Assembly (NCBI GenBank): GCA_949130485.1 | Contig: OX422193.1 | Coordinates: forward strand, 3,660,371 to 3,724,370 | Length of the DNA: 64,000 bases | Source of the DNA: Agelas oroides | Lineage: Eukaryota > Porifera > Demospongiae > Agelasida > Agelasidae | Direction: 5' to 3' | Shown here: in pieces, positions 25,701 to 34,953 of the stretch | Layout: each line of letters starts with the position of its first letter | Position numbering within the stretch: position 1 is the stretch's first letter | Made by a program: the position numbers and the translations under genes | Notes under the pieces: model-generated | The model's database searches: none | What the model was told of the DNA's origin: nothing | Seen by the model: the letters and a program-made list of their open reading frames with translations, nothing else

Positions 25701-28700
25701 ACATACTTGATGTCAGCTGCTATCTGCTCACCAAATATTTCGAGTTCTTTGAAAATTCTATGTGGTGAGTGCAACACCCTTATTATAGGTTATTTCTTGC
25801 ATTCCAATTATTGTAACAACTTTAGCCATTTTTGTGCTACCATGGCCAAAGAAAGAAGAACAAGATTTTGCCCGCTTTAGTGACTTGCCTGTTCGGTACT
25901 TCACCGATGCTCTCCAGGGACCTTGACGGTCCTGTTGATCAGGAAAGCACTTCATATGTCTCATAAAGACGTTTGAGTAATTGAGAGCAAACTTCTCGGA
26001 CATGTCTTTTGTGCACTATTATTTAATGTGGCAGCCATTTAACAACCGGGCCGTTCCTACATAAGGAGTACTGTACCGTACTTCATGATAGTAACCAAGA
26101 ATTATGCAGTACGAACATAATCATTGGTCATATGGTCAGTGGTAAACTTATGGTCGGTAGTAATCGTCTCTTAGACGTCCGAATACACTTAAGGTAGGAG
26201 TCAGTGGCAGTTGTGCGCACCTAACTAGGTGCTTTAAGCATTCTATGACCATTATTGGACAAATGCCACAATATTTGGTAGTTTTCAGACCACTGTCCAC
26301 ACATATTCATCAGTATCTTCTGAAATAGTTCTTACAAATATAGTTGGGCTCTGTAAAAGTTACTAATCTAGGAGTGTGGAGCTCACTTGGGCTAACTCCA
26401 CCTATGCCCATCATATAAATCCAGAGTTTTATGAGCGGATTTTTTAATTAACAGTTTGTCAATTTCTCTTACCCACTTTGTCAACATTGACTTACACCGC
26501 TGGGATCAGTGGCTGCAAAATACAGCGTTAAGGCTAGACTTCATTGGCTCATGGACATAGTAGAGCTTGTACTACAATTACGTACTCCTTTAATTGTGCT
26601 TATGAAGAAAGTGCCCTGTTAACCTTGCTTTGCTGTATCAGTCTGGTATGACACCTTAAAATACAAAAAAAAAAAAATTCAGAGCACAGTCGGAATTGAC
26701 AAAGTGGGAAGTTCAAAAAGGAGAAAGAATGTAGGCTGGTGGTAGAGTGCCAAAGCTAGCACCTGGAGGAGCTGTAAAATTATGTACACGTGATTATTAC
26801 GTAATGGTGTAGCTAGCTTGGAGGACAGCAGGATTCTCACTCAAAAATTTGGTGGCTTTGTTGAATATAGGTTGTGGTGCAGATATGAAGATCTGGTTTC
26901 CACATACCTATTGAAATGTTACAGGTAAAGTGGGAAGCCAGGTCAGCAACTGCTGGGGGGCTGACTTTGTTAACTTTTTAATCAAGTTAACATGCAATAA
27001 TATTATAGCTGCCTACAAAATGGTACAAACCATCTAGTAGAGGCCTAGTGAGAACCCTGCAGGTGAATGGGGAAAGGGGGTTGCAAAAGTGGTGTGCACT
27101 ACATGTGAAGTTGAGCACAGTGTGATTGGCAGCCAGCAGTTAATTTAGGTCCACATGCATGGCGAGAGTGTGCAAAATGACAGATGTATGAGAGCATTAG
27201 CAGCAGCAGCAAAAGGCTGACACGCGATATGCTATTTTTTTCCAGCAGGGCCAATTATTTTTAAACTTGGTTATGCGGCTGAGTGCATGGACATATGATG
27301 GTGCTTAGGAGGGGGATGCAGCCAGGGCCGTGTGCATTGTGTTGAGTGCTGGGCAGCGGCTAGCAGCATGTGTGTGTGTGAGCGCAGCATCAGATAAGGG
27401 AGAAATACATATTTGTGTAACACAATTGCTGTGTGGCTCCTTATGAAGTAAGGGGGAAACTGTAGTTTATATGCAAACTATATTTGAAAAGACATGCTTG
27501 TTGATTGGAAATGCATACTGGTTATGGGGCAGTTAGCGACAGCAGCAGCAGCAGCGGGGATGGCAAGAACAGCAATACTACATGCATACTCATAAACAAG
27601 ATCAGACGAACCAGGCTGCACTGTCTATAGATTAAATATCAGTACAAAGTATAAGAGAAAATAGGGGCCACAACAAGGCCTACCTTGTATGACCATCGAA
27701 GAAGAGAGCGACGTTGCCAACAGGGCTCTCAAGGACTATGGATAGTTCCCAATCCAGGACGGCCAGACGTTCGGAAATGGAGGCAAGATCACCTGATTGA
27801 TCGGTGAATTGTTCTCAACATTGTTGTGATCGGGGGTGGTTGACATTGTAGACAGATTGCTTCAGTAAAAGATTGGGCAGAGCAGCTTTCAAACTTGCAA
27901 CACAGAGCAGAAACTCGGTTTCGGTACCCATCTCGAACAATAGTTCGGGATGGACACCAAACCGAGTTTTAGCTCCAGCCATCCTCTTCCATGGAGGCGC
28001 TGGAAATGCTCATAGGCACAGGCCTGGACAGAGTCCGGGTGACCAATCTTTTGACTGGGGCAGAACCATTGGGCCAGAGGCCCATGGTACAAGAATCCTC
28101 CTCGCGAGTGACAGAAGACCAAGGTGTCCACCAGTCGGCCCAAAGTGGCAGTTCGAGCGCACAGTGTTGGAAACTCTGGCCAAGTTCAGGCGGGAAAGTG
28201 TGCTGCACATGCGTAATATGGGCTCTAAATGGAACAGTAGGTGTGGCATGTGTACGCAATGTTGATTAACCTTGTTTAATTACCTTAAACATCATCATAT
28301 GCAATAGTTAAGAAAAGCCATACAAGTGACCACAAATACGTTATAAGCTCATCTAAGCCCCAGCAATAGCCTTAGTGCGGTTTTGTAACCAGAAAGACTA
28401 TAAAGTTGCTCAAAAGCAACACAAGACAGTTGAACACTAAGTGAGTGGTAGTGAAAGTGCCATTTTATTATACCTCGATAATATATATAATTATTATTTG
28501 ATGGGTGAGAAGGCAATATGGCTGGATATTGCACGTGTGCAGCCGTATTTTCATGAGCCACAGGCGAGCGAAAATACAGCACAATAGTGCAATATCCAGC
28601 CATATTTGCCTTCTCACACATCAAATAATTACTCTGATTTACCAGCACCTAGAAGATAGACAGCTACTGCGCATGCGCAGTACAAAGGTCGTTGCTGCGT

Positions 28701-31700
28701 GCATATTTAATGAGTTTCTGGCTGCAGGCCTGTCAGTGGAATCGCCAGCGTACATATTTCCGCGATTTCATCTGCAGATGACATAATTTAAAATCAGGTA
28801 GCGGAAGTAGTGTGAACATGGCCGACACGGAGAACTTCAACCAGTTCTTTGGACCACTGAAGCAGGGTTACATGTAGTCTCGTTCCCAGACCCTCCTCCA
28901 AAGAGGAAAGGAGGGTCTGGCGAATATAGTACATCCTCAGACCATGGGCTAGCCATTGCTATGGATTTCGCTAAAAGCTAAGCCTTTGAAGTTGCTTGCT
29001 GGGCTTCAGTAAATTGGAAGTGTGCTAAGTAGGTCTGTAAAGGTGTGATGAGTAAAGCTAAGTGGTTTGCGGTAAGGAAGCCCAGTACAGGTGAGATAAT
29101 TTCCAAATCAGCCAATCAGATTGTGCCGCCGAAATTCCATGGAGGTACAAAAATGTTGTACTATATTCACCAGACCCCGCTTTCCTCTTGGAGGATCGAG
29201 GGGGGTCTGGGGATGAGACTAGGTTACATGTAAAAGGTAAGCTTTTGTCATGTTGTGGATGGATGTAATAAAGTGATGCTAGGCAGCATGGAGCTTCGCA
29301 AAGCACCGTTTGGGTGATAAAGGCGGTGTTTGTTGTCATGGCCTATTTTGCTGGGGTTTGTGTTCGATGTGTTTTGAGTTGCCCTGGGCTGTGTAAGTGC
29401 GGGACACAGTAACTCTTCCCATTGTCATATAGATCAATGAGTGTAAAAGCCATGTACAAAGTTTTACCGTGATAGCTATGGGTTACAGCAAATGGCACCA
29501 AGATTTATACAAGTTGGTTGATGTGACTAATTACTGCAAGTGGAGATACATTGACACAAAGTGTCCCATACCCAAGTTGCTGTGATGAACAGCACTGCTG
29601 TTAGAAGAGCAGATGAGAATATCTAGATGTGAATTAGCATACTAGCTTACTGTAGGTAGCTATCTAGTTGATAGGCTACTATAAAATATAAAGAAAAGTT
29701 GTGTCATGTCATCTGCATCACTCACCCTTCTCAAAAACAAAATGTTTGATCCGGTTCTTTAACTCTTTATTTCACCCTTTTCAGCATTACTGTCTTCAAC
29801 TAGTGTACTGATCTGACTGGTACTCATTAAAACATTCATTTATTTCTCTTGATGGGGTTTGAGGAGCCTGGCAATAGGATGCAAAATATAGTTGCCTACA
29901 TTTCTTGTCATTTGCTTTACACTTGGCATGCATATACACTTGGTGTTTACAACAAGGTTTGACCTGCTTTCTGTTTTCATTGTTGCAGGGTGGAAGGTCT
30001 TGACATTGGGTGCTTTGAAGTTTGCACAGTCTACGAGCGCTGCGAGGGCTTTGACGATGCTTCTGGACTAGCGATGTGATGGAAACCTATTTTACCAATG
30101 AACAGATTTGTAACTAGCACCTGCAACCCAGTTTAAATTGGTCTTCTTTGTGTGCTGTACTTTGCACTTAGAAATAGCTTCATAGAAAGATACTTCAAGC
30201 ACATTGTATGCGACAGGTCACATAACCTGATATGTTTATTTCATAGCTTCATACCAGTTGACATGTCTGAAAATACTGAAATCGTCTATTTTCTATGTTG
30301 GGACACAGAAAATGCAGCTCCACTCTGCAAGAGAAGGTCTTAATCTACTACCAGATATCGTCAAATACCACCTGGAGGCTGGTTACAGCAAATGACACCA
30401 AAAAAACCCAGCTCTAATCCATCGTGACAGATTTTAGGCATTCATAAATCAACTTTGCATTGACCGTTTTACACCAGACTTTTTGTGTCAAGAAAGCGAT
30501 GCTACCAGTGGTTGTGAAAGTACGTCTATCTGCGCGTGGCTGTATATGCTTACTTCGCTACTGTGCCAAACTCTGAGCGCATCACCCATCGGTGAAAAAT
30601 CTTTGCTCCGCAAAGATCCGTAAACGTCTGCAACACGTATATGCATCCATTGCAAAAGAATTTATATGTGCCCTTACGGACCTCCGGTACGCTGGCGATT
30701 CCGCTGTGTTTCTAGCTTTGGATGGCACCAGCATGCATACCGATCCCTCTACTAGTGGAAGAAGTACCGCAAGTCAGTAAATAATGCCGTCTTCATCCGT
30801 AATGAAAGTTTATTTGTTGTTTCAGCAGCGGGTACGAGTGCATTCCAATTAAAGCACATGCCGCAGTTGCTACACAGCATATGCCCTGCGGGCTATCGAA
30901 TACGGACCATCAAATATGGGAAAATATTAGTCATGTTGCTCCATGGGAAATACTATTGGCGCGTATACTAGGTATATAATAAATATACATATACATTATA
31001 CCTCAGCACGAAGTGCCCTGGCCCATAGCTCTTCATACCTGTTCATTCACACTATTCGAAGCTATTTCAGCACATTGCAGCTGCTGCCTGTTGTACCATT
31101 TTCTAATAATGAACACATGTGTACACATAATCTCATTCCCAAATCACCAACCACTGCAATTGGTCTGAGAATGGACTAATCCATGCAAGCATGGTGTGAG
31201 TCAAGTTGACGACCTCTCCCAGCCAAGTGGGTGGGATGCTAGTTTCAAAGCAACACTACTGACGCTACAAAGGTGAGGTGCTGCTAACTGCTACACGACA
31301 CACAGTCTGACTTACCGCTATTTGTTGCACTACAAAGCCTCAGGTACCAGACCTTTACAATTTCAATGCAGTAAACAGGATGAAGGTCGGGGGTTGTGAG
31401 GCTACTTAACTAGTTACACATGGCCATGAGACAAGGTGCATTAAAGTGTCTGGGGTCCAGACTACCTGTTTGTGGGGCAAACTTGTTACATGCTTGAACT
31501 TATCACAAGTACTAAACAGTCAGTGCTGTTTCAAGCATTATCTATATGGATGCAATTGATTGAAATAGTGCTTATTACTTCACATTGGAAAAAAATAATC
31601 AGAAACAAGGAATAAAATGAAGAGATGTAGCAATGGCAGGGAGGATATAAAAGTGAAGATAAATATCCAAAGCACCATCCCTACATCATTACTCTATAGT

Positions 31701-34283
31701 GAAAAAGATGTAAGGATGGACGAGGCTTAGGTTTGTATATTTATCTTCACTTTCATATCCTCCCTTCCTTGTTTGTGTCCTTTTTAGCATGCCATCACTA
31801 TATCTCTTTTCATTTTTAATGTTTTTTTATTTGGAATAGGCATGCGGCAAGAGCGCATGATGACGTCATTTTTTATTAATAGCACATCCGGTCGAGTTGT
31901 AGCTAGTGTGCAGGTGAAGTGTGAGTAAAAGTAGCTGGAAAGCAATCGAGTTAGAGGCTTATCGGTCGGATAAGGACTGCGCGTTAGCCAAGGAGAAGCT
32001 CAAGAGTTTGACTGAAAGGTTAGGGGCCCTCTTCGACTGTCAGGCGTGGATAGCATCGTAACACCAAGTTCCTTGTGTCAGGAAGGGCCGACAACCGTTC
32101 CTGTGTAGCTAGAACTTGCCAGGTAAGCTTGGAGCGTTCATATCTTGTTGACTACGAGGGTAACACTGCATGGTGAGGTCGTAGATCGTGGAACTGCGAA
32201 CTTGTGCGAACGTGTGTTCTATTTTTAGTACACGCGGGAGATTCTGCCTGTTACGAATTTTTGGCAGTTACACGCTCTTCCTACTCCCTCCGCAATAAAA
32301 AATGACGTCATCATGCGCTCTTGCCATGCGATGATCAAGTGTCTTCACTTTTTCTGTCCCATTATTCCTGCATAATTCTTTTTCTTTTCCATAGCCTATT
32401 ATTTCCAGGTTCTGAAATACATGGGAGAAGTTGTACAAGTATAAACTTAGTCTCTACCCACACCCTCCTCCAAAGAGGAAAGGAGGATCCTGGCGAATCT
32501 CAGACCATGGCTAGCTGTTGCTATGGATTCTGCTAAAAGCTATGTTGCTTGCTGGGCTTCAGCAAATTGGAGGTGTGCTAAATAGGTCTGTAAAGGTGTA
32601 ATTAGTAAAGCTAAGCGGTTTGTGGTAAGGAAGTCCAATGCAGGTGAGATAATTGCCACATCAGCCAATTAGATTGTGCCACTGAAATTCCACGGAGGTA
32701 CAAAAATGTTCCTCTTGGAGGGTTGAAGGGGGTCTGGGTTTGAGACTAGTATAAACTCTAAGTAAGGGAGGGGCTGTGGGTTTTACCAGTACTTATACAA
32801 CTTTACAAGAGAACAAGATTTTTGGTTGCAACTTCTTCTACCTAGTTGACTAATAAGGCGCTGCCATTTGCTTACATGATATAAAATAACCACATTCATA
32901 ATGCCAGTTATTTAGTACCCAAAGAGAATCAAGGATCCCCCAGCCAAGAATAGTCCAGCAAGCTGTGTGAACTTCAGTCCCAAATGAGGAAGCTATGGCA
33001 CAAAATGACGAAGAATTTATGATAAGGTGAGCAGCAAAGTGATCAACTTACAGAGCTCTGCTATGGTACTTACAAAGTATCCAACAAGAGGTGACATCAC
33101 TGTCACACACAGAGGTGCCACGCCAATAACAAATCCAGCAATGTAAACAGCAACTGAGTACCTCTGTGCCTGTGTATATAGGAACAAAAAAATGCTATGA
33201 TTACTCCGTTTCCTTCATCAGTGCAGTTGGAATATGGTGGAATCTCTGGCAAACTAAGAGTACAAATGCATGTACTTTGCTCACTAGCAATTAGAACGCT
33301 TATTAAAATTAACAACTCATCCATGAATTAGAGTGAATCAATTGTTGTGTTCCAATGTTCCGAACCCTTCAATTTGTTCCCAGTTGTCAAAGCTAGTGCA
33401 TTCACACGAAAGGGACCTTGATTGTTTTGTAGTGTGCAGGTTTACTTGGTTATGGTAATTACAGGGGATGTCCCAAACATTCAGAGTACAAACATAGTCT
33501 GGCAAAGCCAGACCCAAGCATAGCACAAGGGTCTGGTTGCAAGCCCATATTGCGATTTGTACCCGCTGCAGAAATATTGCAGTCCAATCAGATTCACATA
33601 TCCGTAGACTTCAATATTCGCGAGGATTTACGTTCTAACAAAGATTTCGAAAGTGTTCGAAAAGCAGTCAGAACTTGGCAGAGGTAGGAAAAAACTGCAC
33701 GAACTGGGCCACAGTGACCCAAAGCCTGAATTCGAAAACTTATTAGGCATTATGTAATCCACGTGATAATTGAATTCCTACTGTACAAAATGCAATATTG
33801 GCCTGCAACCAGACCTTTGCACTTCGCGCTCGGGTCTGGCTTCGTCAGACTAGTACAACTGCTGGGAACTGATAATGATCCCAGTTTCTAGTCTCTTGGT
33901 ATTAAACAGACAGAATAGCGGGTTGCTTTTCTCAAAACCACTTTTAGATTCTAAAGTATATGCCTGAGTCTCTCCAAGTACAGTGCCTTGTTCATGATGA
34001 CTACTGGTATGCAACTGACCACAATAGGATAAAAAGGTGCTATCATAGAGATTCCAGCACTCAGAAAGGAAGTGGAAAGCAAGGTTGCCGCTGTAGTGAA
34101 GACTGCATTCCACCGGCTTGTAGTCCCTTGTACTGTTGTCCCTTCACTGCTGGATGAAGTTCCTTGTGTCTTGTCTGTGGCATCATCCTGCTCCAGTGGT
34201 TCTGTAGGTGCGGTATGACGACCATCCACAACATCTTTGCTGTCCACAGGTCGCAACGAAATTTCCTCTAGAGTAGACATCAT
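4786..34283 (-). CDS. SLC18B1-like: SLC18B1-like MFS transporter, 13 exons
   Basis: Reading the minus strand, 13 exons join in frame into 438 codons plus stop: 34280-34020, 33169-33074, 32992-32919, 24230-24083, 22762-22694, 20020-19933, 19421-19348, 16368-16270, 15713-15625, 14367-14272, 6831-6754, 6280-6214 and 4863-4786. Each junction has GT/AG, and phases match across all twelve introns. The protein begins MSTLEEISLRPVDSKD, with a Ser/Thr-rich cytosolic tail, then 12 hydrophobic segments: TM1 ends SMIAPFYP, then GFVIGVAPL, LAGLFLAGGS, FLLRIVEGIGTAMYATAS, VGVAAGPAVGGGLQE, LPFVILGG, VSFILAVVS, FGIIGAAYLAP...VGPITDRL, YLMIIGLVI, LGAGSALFVIP, SETAIASTVSG, GAIVGGALAYQVGF, and a final helix with a basic tail ending SKRSNKQ. 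The RIVEGIG and GPP-like GPAVGGG motifs follow SLC18B1 (vesicular polyamine transporter), as does the length (about 456 in human). Substrate is inferred, not shown. A second in-frame ATG lies one codon upstream (34283). Confidence 0.9.
5903..6092. mobile_element. pogo/Tigger-like MITE (190 bp)
   Basis: CAGTAGGAAC...AGTCATTTATCC at the left end and the complement of GGATAAGTGACTTCCTACTG at the right end match the CAGTAG...TTATCCG style of pogo/Tigger TIRs. CATA occurs on both flanks (5899-5902 and 6093-6096), containing the expected TA. It lies in the last intron of the transporter. No ORF. Confidence 0.65.
6914..7890. mobile_element. Putative TTAA-flanked non-autonomous element
   Basis: GGTGGCAC at 6914 and GTGCCACC ending at 7890 are inverted, each flanked by TTAA (6910-6913, 7891-7894), the target of piggyBac and Kolobok elements. 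Only 8 bp of the TIR is exact. The interior has no recognised coding sequence. It lies in an intron of the transporter. Confidence 0.45.
7895..8700. other. Intronic sequence without gene
   Basis: Rich in TGCATG/GTGCATGCAGT words around 7900-8010, with no domain-bearing ORF on either strand. It belongs to the intron between the 14272-14367 and 6754-6831 exons of the transporter. Confidence 0.5.
9800..10455. mobile_element. 9-bp-TSD TIR element with captured RecQ fragment
   Basis: TIRs of about 65 bp start TAGCCTCGTACCAAGGCC at 9800 and end with the inverse at 10455; they include GGGAGGAGGGAAAAGTGGCC and the CACTGTTTGCACATGCGC segment. Perfect 9-bp target duplications ATCACATGC flank it (9791-9799, 10456-10464). 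It interrupts a LINE ORF, which resumes downstream. The interior encodes a RecQ-like helicase N-terminal segment on the minus strand. No transposase, so it resembles a Pack-MULE-type gene-carrying element. Confidence 0.85.
9980..10273 (-). CDS. RecQ-type helicase N-terminal fragment (element cargo)
   Basis: From the methionine at 10273 (MAGKSEDFDKALKFAL) this 97-residue ORF carries motif 0 (LKAEQLDAIKCIYDDKDVF), motif I/Walker A (WLPTGFGKSICYETLP) and motif Ia (VVLAVSPLVSLI), then stops at MEGITT. RecQ family helicases are several hundred residues, so this is only the first part of the ATPase lobe and lacks the DExH box. The frame is open upstream to 10450 through the TIR, so transcripts could start in the repeat. 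The ends coincide with the TIR element 9800-10455, indicating capture by it. A helicase function is unlikely; an exon trapped in a larger spliced gene is the alternative. Confidence 0.75.
   Translation of the reverse strand: MAGKSEDFDKALKFALCCIGKGDFTLKAEQLDAIKCIYDDKDVFLWLPTGFGKSICYETLPGFFFNYKHSDSGTGSGCSVVLAVSPLVSLIMEGITT
11090..11690. other. Unassigned repeat-derived sequence
   Basis: Between LINE and Gypsy remnants. Contains two related words (CATGCATAAATGGCACT near 11116 and CATGCATATTAAAATGGCACT near 11222) 106 bp apart. No domain recognised; possible LTR remnant of the Gypsy element, not demonstrated. Confidence 0.35.
11693..13620 (-). mobile_element. Degenerate Ty3/Gypsy pol: RT tail, RNase H, integrase
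   Basis: On the minus strand from 13607: ASYYHRFVKGFEEIA and LHRLLQKG (the end of a Gypsy RT/connection region), then FYLDTDASKNGIGAVLSQ (RNase H), YYATWRELLALVYFMRHFH, VVRTDHAALQWIQGFK, QPGKHYQNADALSG, and an integrase zinc-type region ending WCQQC. The core follows in the next frame from 12534: MERIALDLLAPLP, VVCDYFARWTEAYALP, GVPDAIHSDQCANFEG and ending in CVEQMNRT. The tail near 11900 (YEVGDWVWLHSP) is the chromatin-proximal integrase end. Stops (for example at 12592) and frameshifts make it inactive. Gag, protease and the RT active site are missing, and no LTR pair was identified. Class I element; conserved D and E positions are visible, but frames are broken. Confidence 0.85.
13622..14190 (+). 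mobile_element. 3' end of a LINE ORF2
   Basis: The frame at 13707 gives RRLHWLGYVARMENDHIPKK, the conserved tail of a non-LTR ORF2. It then continues in the next frame with RWRDKVRQDLKKFMKV, WPRKEALGELIADWDW and YVCNSC...SFHRRLDTSV, a remnant of the C-terminal zinc-finger-like region. It shares orientation with the 8.7-11.1 kb piece, so both may be ends of one element split by the Gypsy sequence. The missing RT makes that unproven. Confidence 0.7.
14232..14254. repeat. (GT)n microsatellite
   Basis: About 11 GT units following a (CAAGGT)n stretch, 18 bp from the donor of the 14272-14367 exon of the transporter. Confidence 0.9.
14528..15275. mobile_element. Possible hAT-like element
   Basis: AGGCCCGTAGCCAGG at 14528 and the inverse CAGCCTGTGGGCCT at about 15254-15268 are similar to CAGxGGCGTAGCCAGG-type hAT ends. 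Both ends carry G/C-runs (GGGGGG inside). No TSD could be fixed and no transposase seen. In the intron between transporter exons at 15625 and 14367. Confidence 0.35.
16380..19340. repeat. Intron with clustered ACAACCTTG motifs
   Basis: No coding exon recognised. From about 18735 to 19025 the word ACAACCTTG and its complement CAAGGTTGT recur many times at irregular spacing, and a similar cluster is near 17330-17400. This may be subterminal repeat structure of an unidentified element. Transporter intron. Confidence 0.4.
20322..20876. repeat. 50-bp direct repeats about 505 bp apart
   Basis: AATTACATACCACTCATCCA and the following 30 bp occur at 20322-20371 and again at 20827-20876 with two differences. 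The segment between has no recognised gene. It could be a small tandem duplication. Confidence 0.7.
21175..21915. mobile_element. Element with inverted arrays of a 14-15-bp motif and MULE transposase debris
   Basis: Copies of CACTTTGTCAATTCC/CATTTGGTCAA stand at 21197-21262, with inverse copies (GACAAAGTGGGAATT) at 21266-21312 and 21824-21895. Outer sequences at about 21160 and 21925 are loosely inverted. Inside, the minus strand encodes a broken MULE-type transposase. The same motif recurs singly at 26455-26490 and 26692-26710. Confidence 0.6.
21325..21730 (-). pseudogene. MULE-type transposase fragment, broken
   Basis: On the minus strand one frame reads a segment beginning MTKLYGAPGCDETAVN, then RFPTLPQIREEIEFRGEW, a TAG stop, EDFLLVDTG, and VETIYIDGTFKARPQLFYQ. 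The IDGTF motif with the following aromatic/proline segment is the first catalytic aspartate region of MULE transposases. An in-frame TAG and the end at a VYIDS region show it is dead, and the rest of the DDE core is absent. Further minus frames at 21916-22197 may be its upstream or flanking sequence. It is the only MULE-like enzyme trace in the window, relevant to the many 9-bp-TSD elements. Confidence 0.65.
23172..23313. mobile_element. 142-bp foldback MITE
   Basis: Near-perfect inverted arms of about 45 bp share CACCAAAGCCTAGGGATC and ATGGGATTTAGAAGCCC, with a short centre. TSD not resolved. Transporter intron. Confidence 0.75.
24241..24297. repeat. (TG)n microsatellite beside a splice acceptor
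   Basis: Interrupted TG tract (AC on the gene strand) that begins about 11 bp upstream of the acceptor of the transporter exon 24230-24083. Length variation here could affect splicing of that exon. Confidence 0.85.
25219..25262. mobile_element. 44-bp TAGCCTC palindromic mini-element
   Basis: TAGCCTCATTTTCAGGCTC pairs imperfectly with the right end GAATGAGGCTA. The flanks TTGATGTTG (25210-25218) and TAGATGTGG (25263-25271) agree at 7 of 9 positions, as expected for an aged 9-bp duplication. Confidence 0.55.
25270..27660. other. Intron without recognised gene
   Basis: Contains a CAGCAG tract near 27193, another near 27540 and single copies of the 14-bp motif of the 21.2-kb element. No exon of the transporter and no domain-bearing ORF seen. 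Confidence 0.5.
27670..28265. other. GC-richer block with overlapping ORFs, unassigned
   Basis: GC content is clearly above its surroundings, and four overlapping ORFs in several frames are open for 80-130 codons. None shows a domain I recognise. It resembles a decayed retroelement segment, but no motif supports that. No splice-consistent exon chain found. Confidence 0.3.
28493..28629. mobile_element. 137-bp foldback MITE
   Basis: ATTATTTGATGGGTGAGAAGG and the next 20 bp are inverted at the right end (CCAGCCATATTTGCCTTCTC then CAAATAAT). The arms are about 41 bp each. Transporter intron. Confidence 0.75.
28818..28874 (+). pseudogene. First-exon-like fragment interrupted by a MITE
   Basis: ATG at 28818 opens MADTENFNQFFGPLKQGYM before the 9-bp-TSD element at 28875. 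Without the insertion the next codon is TAA, followed by AAAG and a GTAAGC donor (29234). So this is a short leader-like exon with a stop, or a relic. It resembles no family I know. Confidence 0.3.
28875..29221. mobile_element. TAGTCTC foldback element, 347 bp, perfect 9-bp TSD
   Basis: The left end TAGTCTCGTTCCCAGACCC is inverted at the right end (GGGTCTGGGGATGAGACTA). Exact duplications GGTTACATG stand at 28866-28874 and 29222-29230. The interior is homologous to the copy at 32448-32748. No ORF. Confidence 0.9.
30100..31640. other. Decayed ORF region, unassigned
   Basis: Short open stretches at 30464-30780 (LCSAKIRKRLQHVYASIAK...) and to about 30965 shift frame repeatedly. No domain recognised. 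Transporter intron. Confidence 0.35.
31638..31766. mobile_element. 129-bp foldback MITE
   Basis: AGGGAGGATATAAAAGTGAA and GATAAATA at the left are inverted at the right (TATTTATCTTCACTTTCATA, TCCTCCCT). The centre includes GATGTA words shared with the 48.8-49.4 kb foldback. Confidence 0.7.
31847..32324. mobile_element. TIR element, 478 bp
   Basis: GCAAGAGCGCATGATGACGT with the next 11 bp is exactly inverted at the right end (ACGTCATCATGCGCTCTTGC). CATGCG flanks both sides (31841-31846, 32325-32330) as a possible 6-bp TSD. The interior is GC-richer, with several TAACACCAAG/GTTAG words and no domain. Confidence 0.7.
32448..32748. mobile_element. TAGTCTC foldback element, 301 bp, perfect 9-bp TSD
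   Basis: Second copy of the 28875-29221 family. Ends TAGTCTCTACCCACACCC and GGGTCTGGGTTTGAGACTA; duplications GTATAAACT at 32439-32447 and 32749-32757. It lies 170 bp from the transporter exon 32919-32992. Confidence 0.9.
33495..33852. mobile_element. TAGTCTG foldback element, 358 bp
   Basis: Ends TAGTCTGGCAAAGCCAGACC and the inverse GGGTCTGGCTTCGTCAGACTA. Flanks GTACAAACA and GTACAACTG match at 6 of 9, consistent with an older 9-bp duplication. Located in intron 1 of the transporter gene. Confidence 0.75.
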
Positions 34284-34374
34284 TCACTGACACTGTCTAG
34301 ATCCTTTGTCGAGGCCCGAGGCCCGAGGTCAGCCGGCCAGAATCGATATTGCACGTGACGCACGCGCGAATCTC
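34284..34374 (-). promoter_or_regulatory. Probable 5' leader/promoter of SLC18B1-like gene
   Basis: Only 91 bp separate the start codon (34283) from the end of a large TIR element (34375). The stretch is GC-rich with CGAGGCCCGAGGCC and GCACGTGACGCACGCGCG words. The core promoter is therefore either here or inside the transposon. Inference from position only. Confidence 0.35.
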
Positions 34375-34539
34375 AGACTTGCTCACTCATGAGAAAAAAA
34401 TTACGGGTTTACCCCAAATTTAGATTTTAACCCTCTCCCTACGAGATTTAACTTCACCGAATTTCTGCCTACGAGCATGCATTCAGAGAGTATGCAGCAC
34501 ATGAAGGGAGAAAGAGAACAAGTAAGCATGGTATCAGTA

Positions 34540-34953
34540 CAGTGGCGTAGCCAGGATATCGCCGTTGCTAGGGCACAGCTTAGGCACACTACGTTTGTAC
34601 GAAATCCTGCGCGAAGTGCGGAAGCATTTAGGGGGGTCTTGGGCATGCTCTCCCAGAAAATTCTTGGAATTTTACAGCCTCCCAGGTCGGTTCTGAGGCC
34701 ATATCGTAGTGCAGCGTACGTCACTCGCGTACAGTGAGCGTTCGAGACTCGTAATTAATATGTGGATATACATAGCAATACTGCGCCGTTCGATTTCAAG
34801 ACTATCTAGCGCCCGAAATCGCGCCCGATTCGCGGTCTACAACGATACTATCAGCGCCGATAATTCGCATACTTACGTACCTGCACTGGTGGGGCACGGC
34901 CACTAGTTGCTAGGGCATGTGCCCCAGTGTGCCCCTGCCTGGCTACGCCACTG
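34540..34953. mobile_element. hAT-like MITE, 414 bp, perfect 8-bp TSD
   Basis: CAGTGGCGTAGCCAGG at 34540 and CCTGGCTACGCCACTG at the right end are exact inverted repeats of hAT type. TATCAGTA is duplicated at 34532-34539 and 34954-34961. The opposite arm of the host palindrome (near 37600) lacks it, confirming the insertion. Confidence 0.9.

Noticed and set aside
27873-28265. 130-residue ORF as a protein gene
   Set aside because: Several frames on both strands are equally open because of base composition; no motif favours one.
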